Source: CAZXCK01 sp964639225 (GTDB lineage Bacteria; Chloroflexota; Anaerolineae; Aggregatilineales; Phototrophicaceae). From it: 10,821 bases of DNA. Under the pieces are notes generated by a model. That model was given only the letters and a program-made list of their open reading frames with translations, was not told where the DNA came from and did not search any database. Both the position numbers and the translations under genes were made by a program. This document shows, piece after piece, positions 1-5,963 of the stretch; position 1 is the first letter of the stretch, and each line of letters begins with the position of its first letter. The stretch covers positions 1 to 10,821 of the forward strand of contig CAZXCK010000137.1 in assembly GCA_964639225.1 (NCBI GenBank), given 5' to 3'.

Positions 1-48
1 CTGGCGAAGGCATGCTACGAGATCGGTTTATCCGCATTAATTTGTTAA
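1..48 (+). other. Possible 3' end of an upstream gene (very uncertain)
   Basis: Frame 1 is open from the window edge to a TAA at 46-48 and would encode 15 residues. Frame 3 is also open, to a TGA at 95-97, but it runs through the hairpin at 71-87, so it is less likely to be coding. Neither stretch is long enough to recognise a family. The only indirect support for a gene ending here is the pair of hairpins directly downstream. Upstream sequence is needed to decide. Confidence 0.15.
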
Positions 49-70
49 AGCACATCAAAAGTGGCGGGGT

Positions 71-104
71 CCGGGGCAGTGCCCCGGCAACTACCTGAGT
101 AGTT
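71..104. repeat. Two adjacent hairpins, REP-like or terminator-like
   Basis: Positions 71-87 form a near-perfect palindrome: eight bases (CCGGGGCA) and their reverse complement (TGCCCCGG) flank a single G. It is followed at once by AACTAC-CTGA-GTAGTT at 89-104, a 6-bp stem with a four-base loop. Neither hairpin has a clear T-tract on either strand. They could end transcription of a gene entering from the left, or be a GC-rich dispersed intergenic repeat. The sequence alone does not separate these options. Confidence 0.45.
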
Positions 105-135
105 ACCATCGCATCAAAATCACACTTGAGTTCAT

Positions 136-194
136 AAAAATCCACAACCTGTTGTAGGCGCGCGCTACAACGCGCCCGGCGGGACCGGCCCGCC
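136..194 (-). terminator. Hairpin-rich region downstream of recD2, possible terminator
   Basis: Read on the minus strand after the recD2 stop, this holds GGCGGG/CCCGCC (178-183 with 189-194, 5-base loop), then GTTGTAG/CTACAAC (151-157 with 165-171, 7-base loop), then a short ACAA/TTGT stem. A run of five T (complement of 136-140) follows. The order of stems then T-run fits the end of the recD2 transcript, but the spacing is looser than in a textbook intrinsic terminator. Part of it (164-180) also matches a repeat found at 5653-5669. Confidence 0.35.
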
Positions 195-225
195 CCTTTA
201 CTCCGCTCTGAACTCTTGATCCGCC

Positions 226-2418
226 TCAGCTACTCAGGCGGTGCAGCAGACCGCTGTAACGCTCGGAGACTTTGTTGTTCTTCACCGCCAGATGCACAGC
301 CCGCCGGCTGCCGACGATGACCACCATCTGCCGGGCGCGGGTGATGGCCGTGTACAGCAGATTGCGCTGGAGCATCATGTAATGCTGGGTGAGCAGCGGC
401 AGCACCACCACCGGGTATTCCGAACCCTGGCTGCGGTGCGTGCTGATGCAGTAAGCGTGGATGAGTTCGTCGGCGGCGCTGAAATCGTAATAGACCAGCC
501 GCCCGTCGATGGTGACGATGATCGTGTTTTCCTCGTGGTCGATGCCGTAGACGCGCCCGATGTCGCCGTTGAAGATGTCGCGTTCGTAGTCGTTGCGGGT
601 CTGCATCACCTTGTCGCCCACGCGAAACAGACGCCCGGCCACCTGGCGCGAGGCCAGCCGCTGGCTGCCGTTGAGCATTTCCTGAAGACGACGGTTGAGC
701 GCGTCCACGCCGGACGGCCCGCGATACATCGGCGCGATCACCTGCACCTGCTCGACCGGGTCAATGCCGAACTTATCCGGCAGGCGGTTAACGACCACAT
801 CGACCGTCAGCTCGGCGGCGCGCACCGGGTCGTCCTCACCGAAAAAGTAGAAGTCGGTGCTGCGGTTGTCCATGAAGGGCGCGTCGCCCTGGTTGACGCG
901 GTGCGCGTTGAGCACGATATGGCTCGTCTCGCTCTGGCGGAAGATCGTCTCCAGCCGGGTGACGAACACCAGCCCGCATTCGATCACATCGCGCAGCACG
1001 TTGCCCGCGCCCACGCTGGGAAGCTGGTCTACATCGCCCACCAGCATCAGATGCGCGGTGTCCGGCAGCGCCTTCAGCAGATTGTCGAACAGCCACAGGT
1101 CGATCATCGACGCCTCATCGACGATGAGCATATCCACCTTAAGCGGATAGTCGTCGTTGTAGGCGAAGCCTTCCGCCGGGCTGTAACCGAGCAGCCGGTG
1201 AATGGTGAACGCCTCGCGGTTGGTGGCCTCGCTGAGTCGCTTGGCGGCGCGTCCGGTGGGCGAGGCCAGCGCGTAACGGTGCTTGCCGTCTTCCAGCGCG
1301 CTGATGACCATTTGCAGCGTGGTCGTCTTGCCGGTGCCGGGGCCGCCGGTGAGCACAGACACCTTGCTCTGTAATGCGGCCTGGACGGCGCTCTGCTGCT
1401 GGCCGGTGAGTTCGACCTGGTTGTGCCGGGCGATCTCCGCCAGGAAGGCGGGCCAGTCGCGTTTCTGGGCGTCGTTCTGCATGGGGGAATTGCTGCGGAC
1501 CAGCGCCCGCAGCTTGTCGCTGGCGTCCAGCTCTGAATTGTAGAAGCCGGGCAGGTAGATGGCCTCGATAGTCTCGCCTTTGTGTTCCACCGTGTCGGCG
1601 ATGAGCCGCCGCCCGGCGATCTGCCCGTCGAGCGCGGCGGCCAGCCGGGTGGGGTTATCCACCTTGAGCAGCTCGGCGGCGGTATCCAGCAGCAGACGAC
1701 GCGGAGCGTAGGTGTGGCCGTCGTTCGACAGGCGACTGAGGGCATAATGCAGCCCGGCGCGGATGCGCTCCGGCGAGTCTTCCGGCAGGCCCATACTGCG
1801 CGCGATCTGGTCCGCTTTGATGAAGCCGATGCCGTAGATGTCGTCGGCCAGCAGGTACGGGTCGGCCTGGACGCGCTGGATCGTGGCCGGGCCATAATAA
1901 TCGTAGATGCGGTTGGCCATGCGGATGCTAATGCCGTAGCCCTGCAAAAAGATCATCGTCTGGCGCACGGCGGCGTTTTCCTGCCAGGCACGGGCCAGCG
2001 ATTCCGCCAGCGAGGTTTTGATCTGCGGCACTTCGGTGAGGCGCTGCGGCTCCCGGTTGAGGATGTCCAGCGTGGCCTCGCCGAAATGATCGACGATGAG
2101 TTCGGCGCGGCGCGGACCAATCCCCTTGACGATGCCGCTGCTCAGGTAGCGCACGATGCCTTCGCGGCTGCTGGGCTGGATGGGCGCCACGCGCTCCACG
2201 CGCATCTGCGAACCGTAGCGCGGGTCTTCTACCCATTCGCCGGTGAACTCGACATGCTCGCCGGGGTGCAGCTCCGGCATCGTCCCGACCACCGTCACCG
2301 TGCCGTCGCGGGCCGTATAACCCGACAGAGTCTGATCCGGCATCACCCGGATGACGCTGTAGCCGTTTTCGTCGTTGTAATAGGTGATGCGTTCCACGGT
2401 GCCGGTGAAAGTTGTCAT
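226..2418 (-). CDS. recD2: RecD2-type ATP-dependent DNA helicase (RecD-like, not in a RecBCD complex)
   Basis: 730 residues, the usual size of RecD2/YrrC-type superfamily 1B 5'-3' helicases, which act in DNA repair without RecB or RecC. The N-terminal 80 residues look like the OB-like domain. Residues 85-210 hold helix-hairpin-helix segments (GIVKGIGPRRA at 95-105, GIGFIKADQIA at 196-206). The helicase core shows Walker A GGPGTGKTTT (358-367), Walker B LIVDEASMID (431-440), motif III GDVDQLPSVGAGN (461-473), FRQ (493-495), the STHRSQGSEYPVVV segment (659-672) and the arginine-finger motif LLYTAITRAR (687-696). All key motifs are intact, so it should be active. The ATG at 2416-2418 is well placed before the conserved N-terminus, but its ribosome-binding site is weak. 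No recB or recC gene is nearby. The gene appears monocistronic. The long open frame on the opposite strand (241-1374) is a GC-driven shadow. Confidence 0.95.
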   Translation of the reverse strand: MTTFTGTVERITYYNDENGYSVIRVMPDQTLSGYTARDGTVTVVGTMPELHPGEHVEFTGEWVEDPRYGSQMRVERVAPIQPSSREGIVRYLSSGIVKGIGPRRAELIVDHFGEATLDILNREPQRLTEVPQIKTSLAESLARAWQENAAVRQTMIFLQGYGISIRMANRIYDYYGPATIQRVQADPYLLADDIYGIGFIKADQIARSMGLPEDSPERIRAGLHYALSRLSNDGHTYAPRRLLLDTAAELLKVDNPTRLAAALDGQIAGRRLIADTVEHKGETIEAIYLPGFYNSELDASDKLRALVRSNSPMQNDAQKRDWPAFLAEIARHNQVELTGQQQSAVQAALQSKVSVLTGGPGTGKTTTLQMVISALEDGKHRYALASPTGRAAKRLSEATNREAFTIHRLLGYSPAEGFAYNDDYPLKVDMLIVDEASMIDLWLFDNLLKALPDTAHLMLVGDVDQLPSVGAGNVLRDVIECGLVFVTRLETIFRQSETSHIVLNAHRVNQGDAPFMDNRSTDFYFFGEDDPVRAAELTVDVVVNRLPDKFGIDPVEQVQVIAPMYRGPSGVDALNRRLQEMLNGSQRLASRQVAGRLFRVGDKVMQTRNDYERDIFNGDIGRVYGIDHEENTIIVTIDGRLVYYDFSAADELIHAYCISTHRSQGSEYPVVVLPLLTQHYMMLQRNLLYTAITRARQMVVIVGSRRAVHLAVKNNKVSERYSGLLHRLSS

Positions 2419-2530
2419 ACGCCGCTGCCTGGATGGTATGCCGAGTTGTTCCCCAGTCTAGCCCAGATTGACCGGTTGAGGAAGGATTAACGATGAACGC
2501 GGATAACAGGAACGCACGCTAATCATATAG

Positions 2531-2615
2531 ACCTCACCCCGGCTCGTGGCGCTCGACCCCCCCCTCGCTACATTGTGGCGAGGGGCAAGCGAACAGCGTG
2601 AGCCGGGGATGAGGT
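2531..2615. repeat. 85-bp imperfect palindromic intergenic repeat (REP/MITE-like)
   Basis: The outer arms are ACCTCACCCCGGCTC (2531-2545) and GAGCCGGGGATGAGGT (2600-2615), complementary apart from one bulged A. An inner stem pairs CCCCTCGC with GCGAGGGG (left arm within 2559-2567, right arm 2578-2585) around a short loop. The region between the two stems pairs only partly. No reading frame is contained. From memory, hairpins starting with CCTCACCCC and ending with its complement are common dispersed intergenic elements in Chloroflexota and some other phyla. That resemblance was not checked by search. Confidence 0.7.
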
Positions 2616-2640
2616 TGGCGTGTTCCCGGTCTGATGCGCA

Positions 2641-2674
2641 TCAACCCCCAGGCGGACTCGCTCCGCCCGGTTGA
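2641..2674 (-). terminator. Probable terminator or 3' hairpin of the SH3-domain gene
   Basis: TCAACC (2641-2646) pairs with GGTTGA (2669-2674), and inside it GGCGGA (2651-2656) pairs with TCCGCC (2662-2667) around the loop CTCGC. The structure begins 17 bases past the stop codon of the minus-strand gene ending at 2692. There is no long T-run on the minus strand, so it may stabilise the 3' end rather than terminate on its own. Confidence 0.45.
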
Positions 2675-2691
2675 CCTGATATTCGACCGCC

Positions 2692-3705
2692 TCAGTGGAT
2701 GGGCACGGCGTCGATGGGACCGCGCACCGAGACATACGGCGCGAAAATCCAGCCGACGGTGCCATCGCGCCGCCGCACCTGGAACCAGAAGTTTTCGCCA
2801 GCCTGCACCGTCCGCCCGATCAGCGAAACTTCCTCGCCCCAGTCGATCTGGCCGATGCGCGCCGAGCGCACACTGGGCCGCACCCGGAAGTTCATCACCG
2901 CGCGCGGGGTGGCCACCACGCCCACATCGGGCGCGTTGTCGATCTCCTGGAACACGGTCGTCAGCGTGGGGATGCTGGCCGCGTCGCCGCTGATGGTCAG
3001 GTAACGCCCGGACGCCCAGCCGACACGCTCGCCAGCCGTCACACGGTACCAGGTGAAAGCCCCGCCCTCATCGGCGTTCTTACCGCTGATCGGGTAGGCG
3101 ATGCCGGGCCGCAGCACCGCGATGAACGACGCGCCCAGATACGGCCCGGTGCGCAGCGACAGCCCCTGCACGTTGACCACCTCGCCGGTGGGCAGCACCG
3201 GCCCCGCTGGCGTGGCTGTCACGTCGGGCGGCAGCGTGCTCGTCTGCCACTGGAATTGCAGCAGCGCCACATCGGTGAGCTGCACCAGATCGACGCGCAG
3301 GGCGTGGATGCCCGCCGTCAGCGAGCGTGTGAAGCTGAAATTGCCCGGCGTCAACTGCTCGTAGACCATAATGCCGTCGATGTAAACCCGGATCTGGTCG
3401 TCGGCCACACCGACAAACTCGTAATTGCTGCTGGCCGGGAAATTCTCGGTGGTGGTGTAACGCGCCGACCAGAACTCCGCGTTGACCCCGGCCACCGGCG
3501 GATTGGTGCCGAAGTTGAAGTTAAGTCCGCCAGGGTAGGTCAGTGTTACGACCGGCGCTCCGGCAAAGTTGAAATTACCCTCGTTGAAGTACTCGGCGAA
3601 CCAGTTCGTGCCAAACGACACCTGCGCCTGCGCTACGTTCGCCCGAATTGAAAAGCCAAACACCAGCATCAGGGCCGCGATGAGCCATATCAGCCGCTTA
3701 AACAT
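2692..3705 (-). CDS. Secreted protein with PA14-like domain and two bacterial SH3 domains
   Basis: 337 residues from the ATG at 3703-3705. This start is chosen over the upstream in-frame one (3927) because a strong AAAGGGGG ribosome-binding site lies 5 bases before it and a typical signal peptide follows: a positive start (MFKR), a hydrophobic core, and an A-x-A cleavage site near residue 27. Residues 34-155 resemble a PA14-like beta-sandwich (WFAEYF start, ADDQIRVYIDG at 101-111, GIHALRV at 132-138). These are often carbohydrate-binding. A linker rich in Pro and Thr (158-172) leads to two SH3b repeats, about 175-240 (LSLRTGPYLGA, WASGRYL) and 265-330 (MNFRVRPSVRSARIG, VGWIFAPYVS). SH3b domains commonly bind cell-wall peptides or polymers. 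No catalytic domain, lipobox or transmembrane anchor is visible after the signal peptide, so it is probably an exported binding or adhesion protein. The exact role is unknown. Confidence 0.8.
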   Translation of the reverse strand: MFKRLIWLIAALMLVFGFSIRANVAQAQVSFGTNWFAEYFNEGNFNFAGAPVVTLTYPGGLNFNFGTNPPVAGVNAEFWSARYTTTENFPASSNYEFVGVADDQIRVYIDGIMVYEQLTPGNFSFTRSLTAGIHALRVDLVQLTDVALLQFQWQTSTLPPDVTATPAGPVLPTGEVVNVQGLSLRTGPYLGASFIAVLRPGIAYPISGKNADEGGAFTWYRVTAGERVGWASGRYLTISGDAASIPTLTTVFQEIDNAPDVGVVATPRAVMNFRVRPSVRSARIGQIDWGEEVSLIGRTVQAGENFWFQVRRRDGTVGWIFAPYVSVRGPIDAVPIH

Positions 3706-3779
3706 GCCTACCCCCTTTGATTGACCCCCGTACACAGCGCGCGTGCCGGGGCGCTTTGCCTGCACCAATTTGCAACCGT

Positions 3780-3809
3780 TTGTCTCGATTGTACGTATAT
3801 CGGTATAGA
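3780..3809 (+). promoter_or_regulatory. Candidate promoter for the DUF4342 gene
   Basis: TTGTCT (3780-3785) and TATAGA (3804-3809) are separated by 18 bases and lie 50 bases before the ATG at 3859. On the other strand, TACAAT (complement of 3788-3793) could serve as a -10 for the divergent SH3-domain gene, though its -35 (TTGCAC) is poor. The two would overlap, so the divergent genes may share control. Sigma-70-like consensus match only. Confidence 0.4.
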
Positions 3810-3858
3810 TTGTGCAAGCAGCGCCAGACCAACGCTTAAAATTGTGGAGACTAACCGC

Positions 3859-4239
3859 ATGACTGACGAACAGAACAACACAACCCAGAATGATCCTCAG
3901 AACCGGCAGCAGGACCGGGATAACCAATACGTGGAGGAAATCGAAGTGCAGGGCAACCAGTTAGTGGAAAAAGTCCAGGATATCATCAAAGAGGGCAACG
4001 TGCGCCGCCTGATTATCCGCACTCAGGATGACCGCGTGCTGCTCGACACCCCGCTGACCGTCGGCCTGGGTGTGGGTGGCGTGCTGGCCTGGTTGGGCGG
4101 CATTCCCTTGATCGCCGTCACCGCCATCGCCGCCGCCTTCACCCGCCTCAAAGTCGAGGTGGTGCGCGAGGTAACCGGCAGCAACGATGTCGTCCAGGGC
4201 CACAAGCAGGAAGTCAAAATCGACGTTGACGACGAATAA
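3859..4239 (+). CDS. DUF4342 domain protein
   Basis: 126 residues. The start is the ATG at 3859-3861, preceded by GGAGA at 3846-3850. An earlier in-frame start at 3721 would add 46 residues unlike the family and would run across the promoter. The first 23 residues are polar and rich in Asn, Gln and Asp (disordered). Residues 24-104 match my recollection of DUF4342: VEEIEVQGNQLVEKVQDIIKE, then GNVRRLIIR, then a Gly- and Ala-rich hydrophobic stretch (about 66-96) and a charged LKVEVVRE. The hydrophobic stretch could be one or two membrane-associated helices. The function of this domain is not established. The gene is monocistronic, with tandem terminator hairpins 19 and 65 bases after its stop, and is divergent from the SH3-domain gene. 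The short C-terminal tail is acidic. Confidence 0.75.
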   Translation: MTDEQNNTTQNDPQNRQQDRDNQYVEEIEVQGNQLVEKVQDIIKEGNVRRLIIRTQDDRVLLDTPLTVGLGVGGVLAWLGGIPLIAVTAIAAAFTRLKVEVVREVTGSNDVVQGHKQEVKIDVDDE

Positions 4240-4257
4240 TCCATATACCAACAGCGA

Positions 4258-4337
4258 CGGCGCTGGTTAATCAGCGCCGCGTTCCTTCCTCTTCTTCCCC
4301 GCGCAACGACTGCCTGTCAATGGCAGTCGTTGTGTTT
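4258..4337 (+). terminator. Two tandem terminator hairpins after the DUF4342 gene
   Basis: The first hairpin is CGGCGCTG (4258-4265) with CAGCGCCG (4272-4279), 8 perfect pairs and a 6-base loop, followed by a T- and C-rich stretch. The second is CAACGACTGCC (4304-4314) with GGCAGTCGTTG (4322-4332), 11 perfect pairs and a 7-base loop, followed by TGTTT. Both lie between co-directional transcription units, so together they should insulate the roadblock gene from read-through. Confidence 0.75.
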
Positions 4338-4411
4338 ACGGTCGCCACACCCCGACGATATGAAATCTTTATAACAAATTGAGATTAGCGACTAACCATT
4401 AAGATTTAGAG

Positions 4412-4440
4412 ATGTGAGAAACTGCGACTTAGTGTACAAT
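4412..4440 (+). promoter_or_regulatory. Weak candidate promoter for the roadblock-V4R unit
   Basis: The stretch 4360-4450 is clearly AT-richer than its surroundings. It holds TACAAT (4435-4440), 72 bases before the TTG start of the roadblock gene, and also TATAAC (4370-4375). No good -35 box is present at 16-18 bases from either. The call rests on the AT-rich context after two terminators and a -10-like hexamer. Confidence 0.3.
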
Positions 4441-4512
4441 CGAGTCAAATTACGGTTCCATCACAAGCAATCATCTTGCGTCAGGTATAGCATTCCCAAC
4501 AGGAGATGACCG

Positions 4513-4884
4513 TTGTCCAAGTCACGCACCGAACAACTGGTTGAACGCCTGCGTGATCTCCAGGCCAGTTCTGGAGATGTCGAAGCCGCCGCGATTGTCA
4601 GCGTAGACGGCCTGAGTATGGCGTCGTCGCTTCCCGCCGATATTGAAGAGGACCGGGTAAGCGCCATGTCCGCCGCCATGCTGTCGCTGGGCGAGCGCAT
4701 TTCGTCCGAGCTGGGACGTGGCGAGCTGGAACAGGTCATGGTCAAAGGAGAGAAAGGCTACGTCATTCTGACGGCGGTCGGCGAAGAGGCCGTGCTGACG
4801 GTGCTGGCGCGCAAGGACGCCAAGCTCGGTCTGATCTTCCTGGATATCAACCGCACCGTGGATACGCTGCAACAGATCGTGTAG
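4513..4884 (+). CDS. Roadblock/LC7 domain protein
   Basis: 123 residues, a single roadblock/LC7 domain (profilin-like/longin-related fold). The start is TTG at 4513-4515, supported by AGGAG (4501-4505) with 7 bases of spacing. The nearby ATG at 4506 is in another frame and stops after 12 codons. Visible family features are an N-terminal helix (RTEQLVERLRDLQ), the strand-turn-strand AAAIVSVDGLSMASSLP (25-41), a long helix rich in Met, Ser and Ala (48-67), GYVILTAVGEEAVLTVLAR (82-100) and a closing helix DINRTVDTLQQIV (111-123). Such proteins usually dimerise and regulate small Ras-like GTPases (MglB-type) or act in signalling complexes. No GTPase gene lies in this window. The V4R gene follows after a 55-base gap and is probably co-transcribed. 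Confidence 0.85.
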   Translation: MSKSRTEQLVERLRDLQASSGDVEAAAIVSVDGLSMASSLPADIEEDRVSAMSAAMLSLGERISSELGRGELEQVMVKGEKGYVILTAVGEEAVLTVLARKDAKLGLIFLDINRTVDTLQQIV

Positions 4885-4899
4885 CTCGTCCATTGAAAG

Positions 4900-4923
4900 G
4901 TCTGGGCGGGCTGCCGTCCAGAC
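4900..4923 (+). other. Intercistronic hairpin between the roadblock and V4R genes
   Basis: GTCTGGGCGG (4900-4909) pairs with CCGTCCAGAC (4914-4923) over 10 pairs, one of them G-U, around the loop GCTG. It starts 16 bases after the roadblock stop and ends 16 bases before the V4R ATG. No T-tract follows, so it is probably not a strong intrinsic terminator. It may set the ratio of the two products through partial termination or mRNA stability. Confidence 0.6.
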
Positions 4924-4939
4924 ACATCGCCAGTGAAGG

Positions 4940-5623
4940 ATGTCCCGTCCCGTGCCTGAACCGAGTGGCCTGTACTACCCGAATCGCTTCGCCCGCCTGT
5001 TCCTGCTGGCTATGGAAGATGTCATGGGGCAGCAGGGTCTGGCCACTATTCTGAGTATGGCCGGTTTAGACACCTATATCGACACCCCACCCCCCGACAA
5101 CCTCGCACGCCAGTTCGATTTTGCTTACATGGCGGCGCTCAGCCAGGCGCTTGAGGATATGTACGGCACGCGCGGCGGGCGCGGTATCGCGCTGCGCATC
5201 GGTCGGGCGACATTCTCCCAGGGCTTTAAGTCGTTTGGCATGCTGGCCGGTATGGCACACCCGGCCTATGCGGCGCTGCCGCTGGACCAGCGCACCGATC
5301 TGGGGGTGCGGGCTATCGCGGCGGTGTTCACCCGCTTCAGCGATCAGACGACGACCGTCTCCGACGCTGGCGATGCCTACCTGTTCACCGTCGAAAACAG
5401 CCCGATGGCCTGGGGCCGCACGTCTGAGCGGCCCGTGTGCCACGCCCTGGCTGGCATTATCCAGGAGGGCATGCGCTGGGCCTCGCGCAGTTACGAGTAC
5501 CACGTCCAGGAGATCGCCTGCCGCGCCGCCGGTGCCGATGCCTGTACCTTCAAAGTAAGCAAGAACCCCATCGGCGGCGTGGACCGCAGCGCCCGGACCG
5601 CCGCTGCCACATCCGAATCGTAA
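4940..5623 (+). CDS. V4R (4-vinyl reductase-type, Bet3-like) domain protein
   Basis: 227 residues from the ATG at 4940-4942. A GAAGG sits directly before it, too close for ideal spacing, so the in-frame GTG at 4952 (four residues shorter) is a possible alternative start. The N-terminal part (10-75) is helical. The C-terminal half (about 85-206) has the V4R signature: a strand with SDAGDAYLFTVENSP (141-155), then CHALAGIIQEGMRWAS (167-182), then VQEIACRAAGADACTFKV (189-206). C167, E191, C194 and C202 lie at the positions usually conserved. V4R domains bind small hydrophobic ligands in regulators such as XylR/DmpR and occur in BchJ; the fold is related to Bet3 of the TRAPP complex. No DNA-binding or catalytic domain is fused here, so it is probably a stand-alone sensor acting with the roadblock protein upstream. 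The last 18 residues are a low-complexity tail. Confidence 0.8.
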   Translation: MSRPVPEPSGLYYPNRFARLFLLAMEDVMGQQGLATILSMAGLDTYIDTPPPDNLARQFDFAYMAALSQALEDMYGTRGGRGIALRIGRATFSQGFKSFGMLAGMAHPAYAALPLDQRTDLGVRAIAAVFTRFSDQTTTVSDAGDAYLFTVENSPMAWGRTSERPVCHALAGIIQEGMRWASRSYEYHVQEIACRAAGADACTFKVSKNPIGGVDRSARTAAATSES

Positions 5624-5646
5624 CTGCGAAGCCGCCCCGCCCCTAA

Positions 5647-5712
5647 GGGCGTGCTACAGCGCGCCCGGCACATCGCCACCCTCATCGTAAGAGCCTGCAT
5701 CAGCGCGCCCGG
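5647..5712 (+). repeat. Two copies of a GC-rich repeat, first with a hairpin
   Basis: GCTACAGCGCGCCCGG (5653-5668) and GCATCAGCGCGCCCGG (5697-5712) agree at 14 of 16 bases. A third copy, GCTACAACGCGCCCGGC at 164-180, matches 5653-5669 at 16 of 17. The first copy lies in a hairpin: GGGCGTG (5647-5653) pairs with CGCGCCC (5660-5666), one pair being G-U, loop CTACAG. It lies 24 bases after the V4R stop and may mark the end of that transcript. Copies occurring only outside genes suggest a dispersed REP-like element. Confidence 0.5.
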
Positions 5713-5784
5713 ACTCCAACCGCTGGCGGCGCGAAAGCTGAAAACTTGCCCCCATTTCCGAATGCACTCCGGCACGGGTTGGTG

Positions 5785-5814
5785 TTCGTAATCTGATGAC
5801 TGACATGTTATAAT
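5785..5814 (+). promoter_or_regulatory. Extended -10 promoter upstream of dppDF
   Basis: A perfect TATAAT (5809-5814) is preceded by TGT (5806-5808), giving the extended -10 motif. A weak -35, TTCGTA (5785-5790), sits 18 bases upstream. Transcription would begin near 5821, about 220 bases before the dppD start, leaving a long 5' leader. This is the best sigma-70-type match in the window. Confidence 0.55.
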
Positions 5815-5838
5815 GCCGCCGTCATTGGAGTGGGATCG

Positions 5839-5955
5839 TTGACCACTGTCGCCATGATGGCCGCAGCGGGCTTTCGCCATCATCTATTTGTTGGAATTGC
5901 ACAGGAATTGACCATCGCTGGATGTCAGTTGTGCAGGTTGACAACTCTTGCATAA
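5839..5955 (+). CDS. Possible 38-codon leader ORF before dppD
   Basis: TTG at 5839-5841 follows GGAG (5827-5830) with 8 bases of spacing and lies just after the predicted transcription start. The frame runs to TAA at 5953-5955 and encodes 38 residues: a hydrophobic Ala/Met-rich start, HH, and a CQLC segment near the C-terminus. An 8-bp stem, ATGATGGC (5854-5861) with GCCATCAT (5876-5883), lies inside it. It could be a regulatory leader peptide or chance. No family is recognised and there is no run of one codon to suggest classical attenuation. Confidence 0.2.
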   Translation: MTTVAMMAAAGFRHHLFVGIAQELTIAGCQLCRLTTLA

Positions 5956-5963
5956 TCGTGCAA
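5938..5963 (+). promoter_or_regulatory. Operator-like dyad with a TTGACA box
   Basis: TTGACA (5938-5943) is a perfect -35 hexamer, but at 17 bases the -10 would be the poor CAAACT. Overlapping downstream is TTGCA (5948-5952) and TGCAA (5959-5963), a dyad with a 6-base centre that resembles a repressor-operator half-site pair. Similar TGCAAACT sequences start at 5959 and 5980. A regulator may bind here, but its identity is unknown. Confidence 0.3.

Noticed and set aside
241..1374. 377-codon open frame on the plus strand opposite recD2
   Set aside because: The minus strand encodes an intact RecD2 with all helicase motifs. The plus-strand translation is rich in His, Val, Asp and Gln with no recognisable domain, typical of the antisense frame of a GC-rich gene.
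3721..3858. 46-codon N-terminal extension of the DUF4342 protein
   Set aside because: It covers the promoter region, contains unrelated Cys-rich sequence, and a ribosome-binding site precedes the ATG at 3859.
3706..3927. N-terminal extension of the SH3-domain protein to the start at 3927
   Set aside because: It would overlap the divergent DUF4342 gene, and the strong ribosome-binding site and signal peptide both point to the ATG at 3705.
5638..5720. Possible CRISPR-like array from the repeated GCGCGCCCGG units
   Set aside because: Only two nearby imperfect copies of 16 bases are present, with no regular series of spacers and no cas genes.
5491..5883. 130-codon minus-strand frame spanning the V4R 3' end and the dppDF leader
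   Set aside because: Half of it is antisense to the V4R domain and the rest crosses the promoter and repeats. No domain is recognisable.
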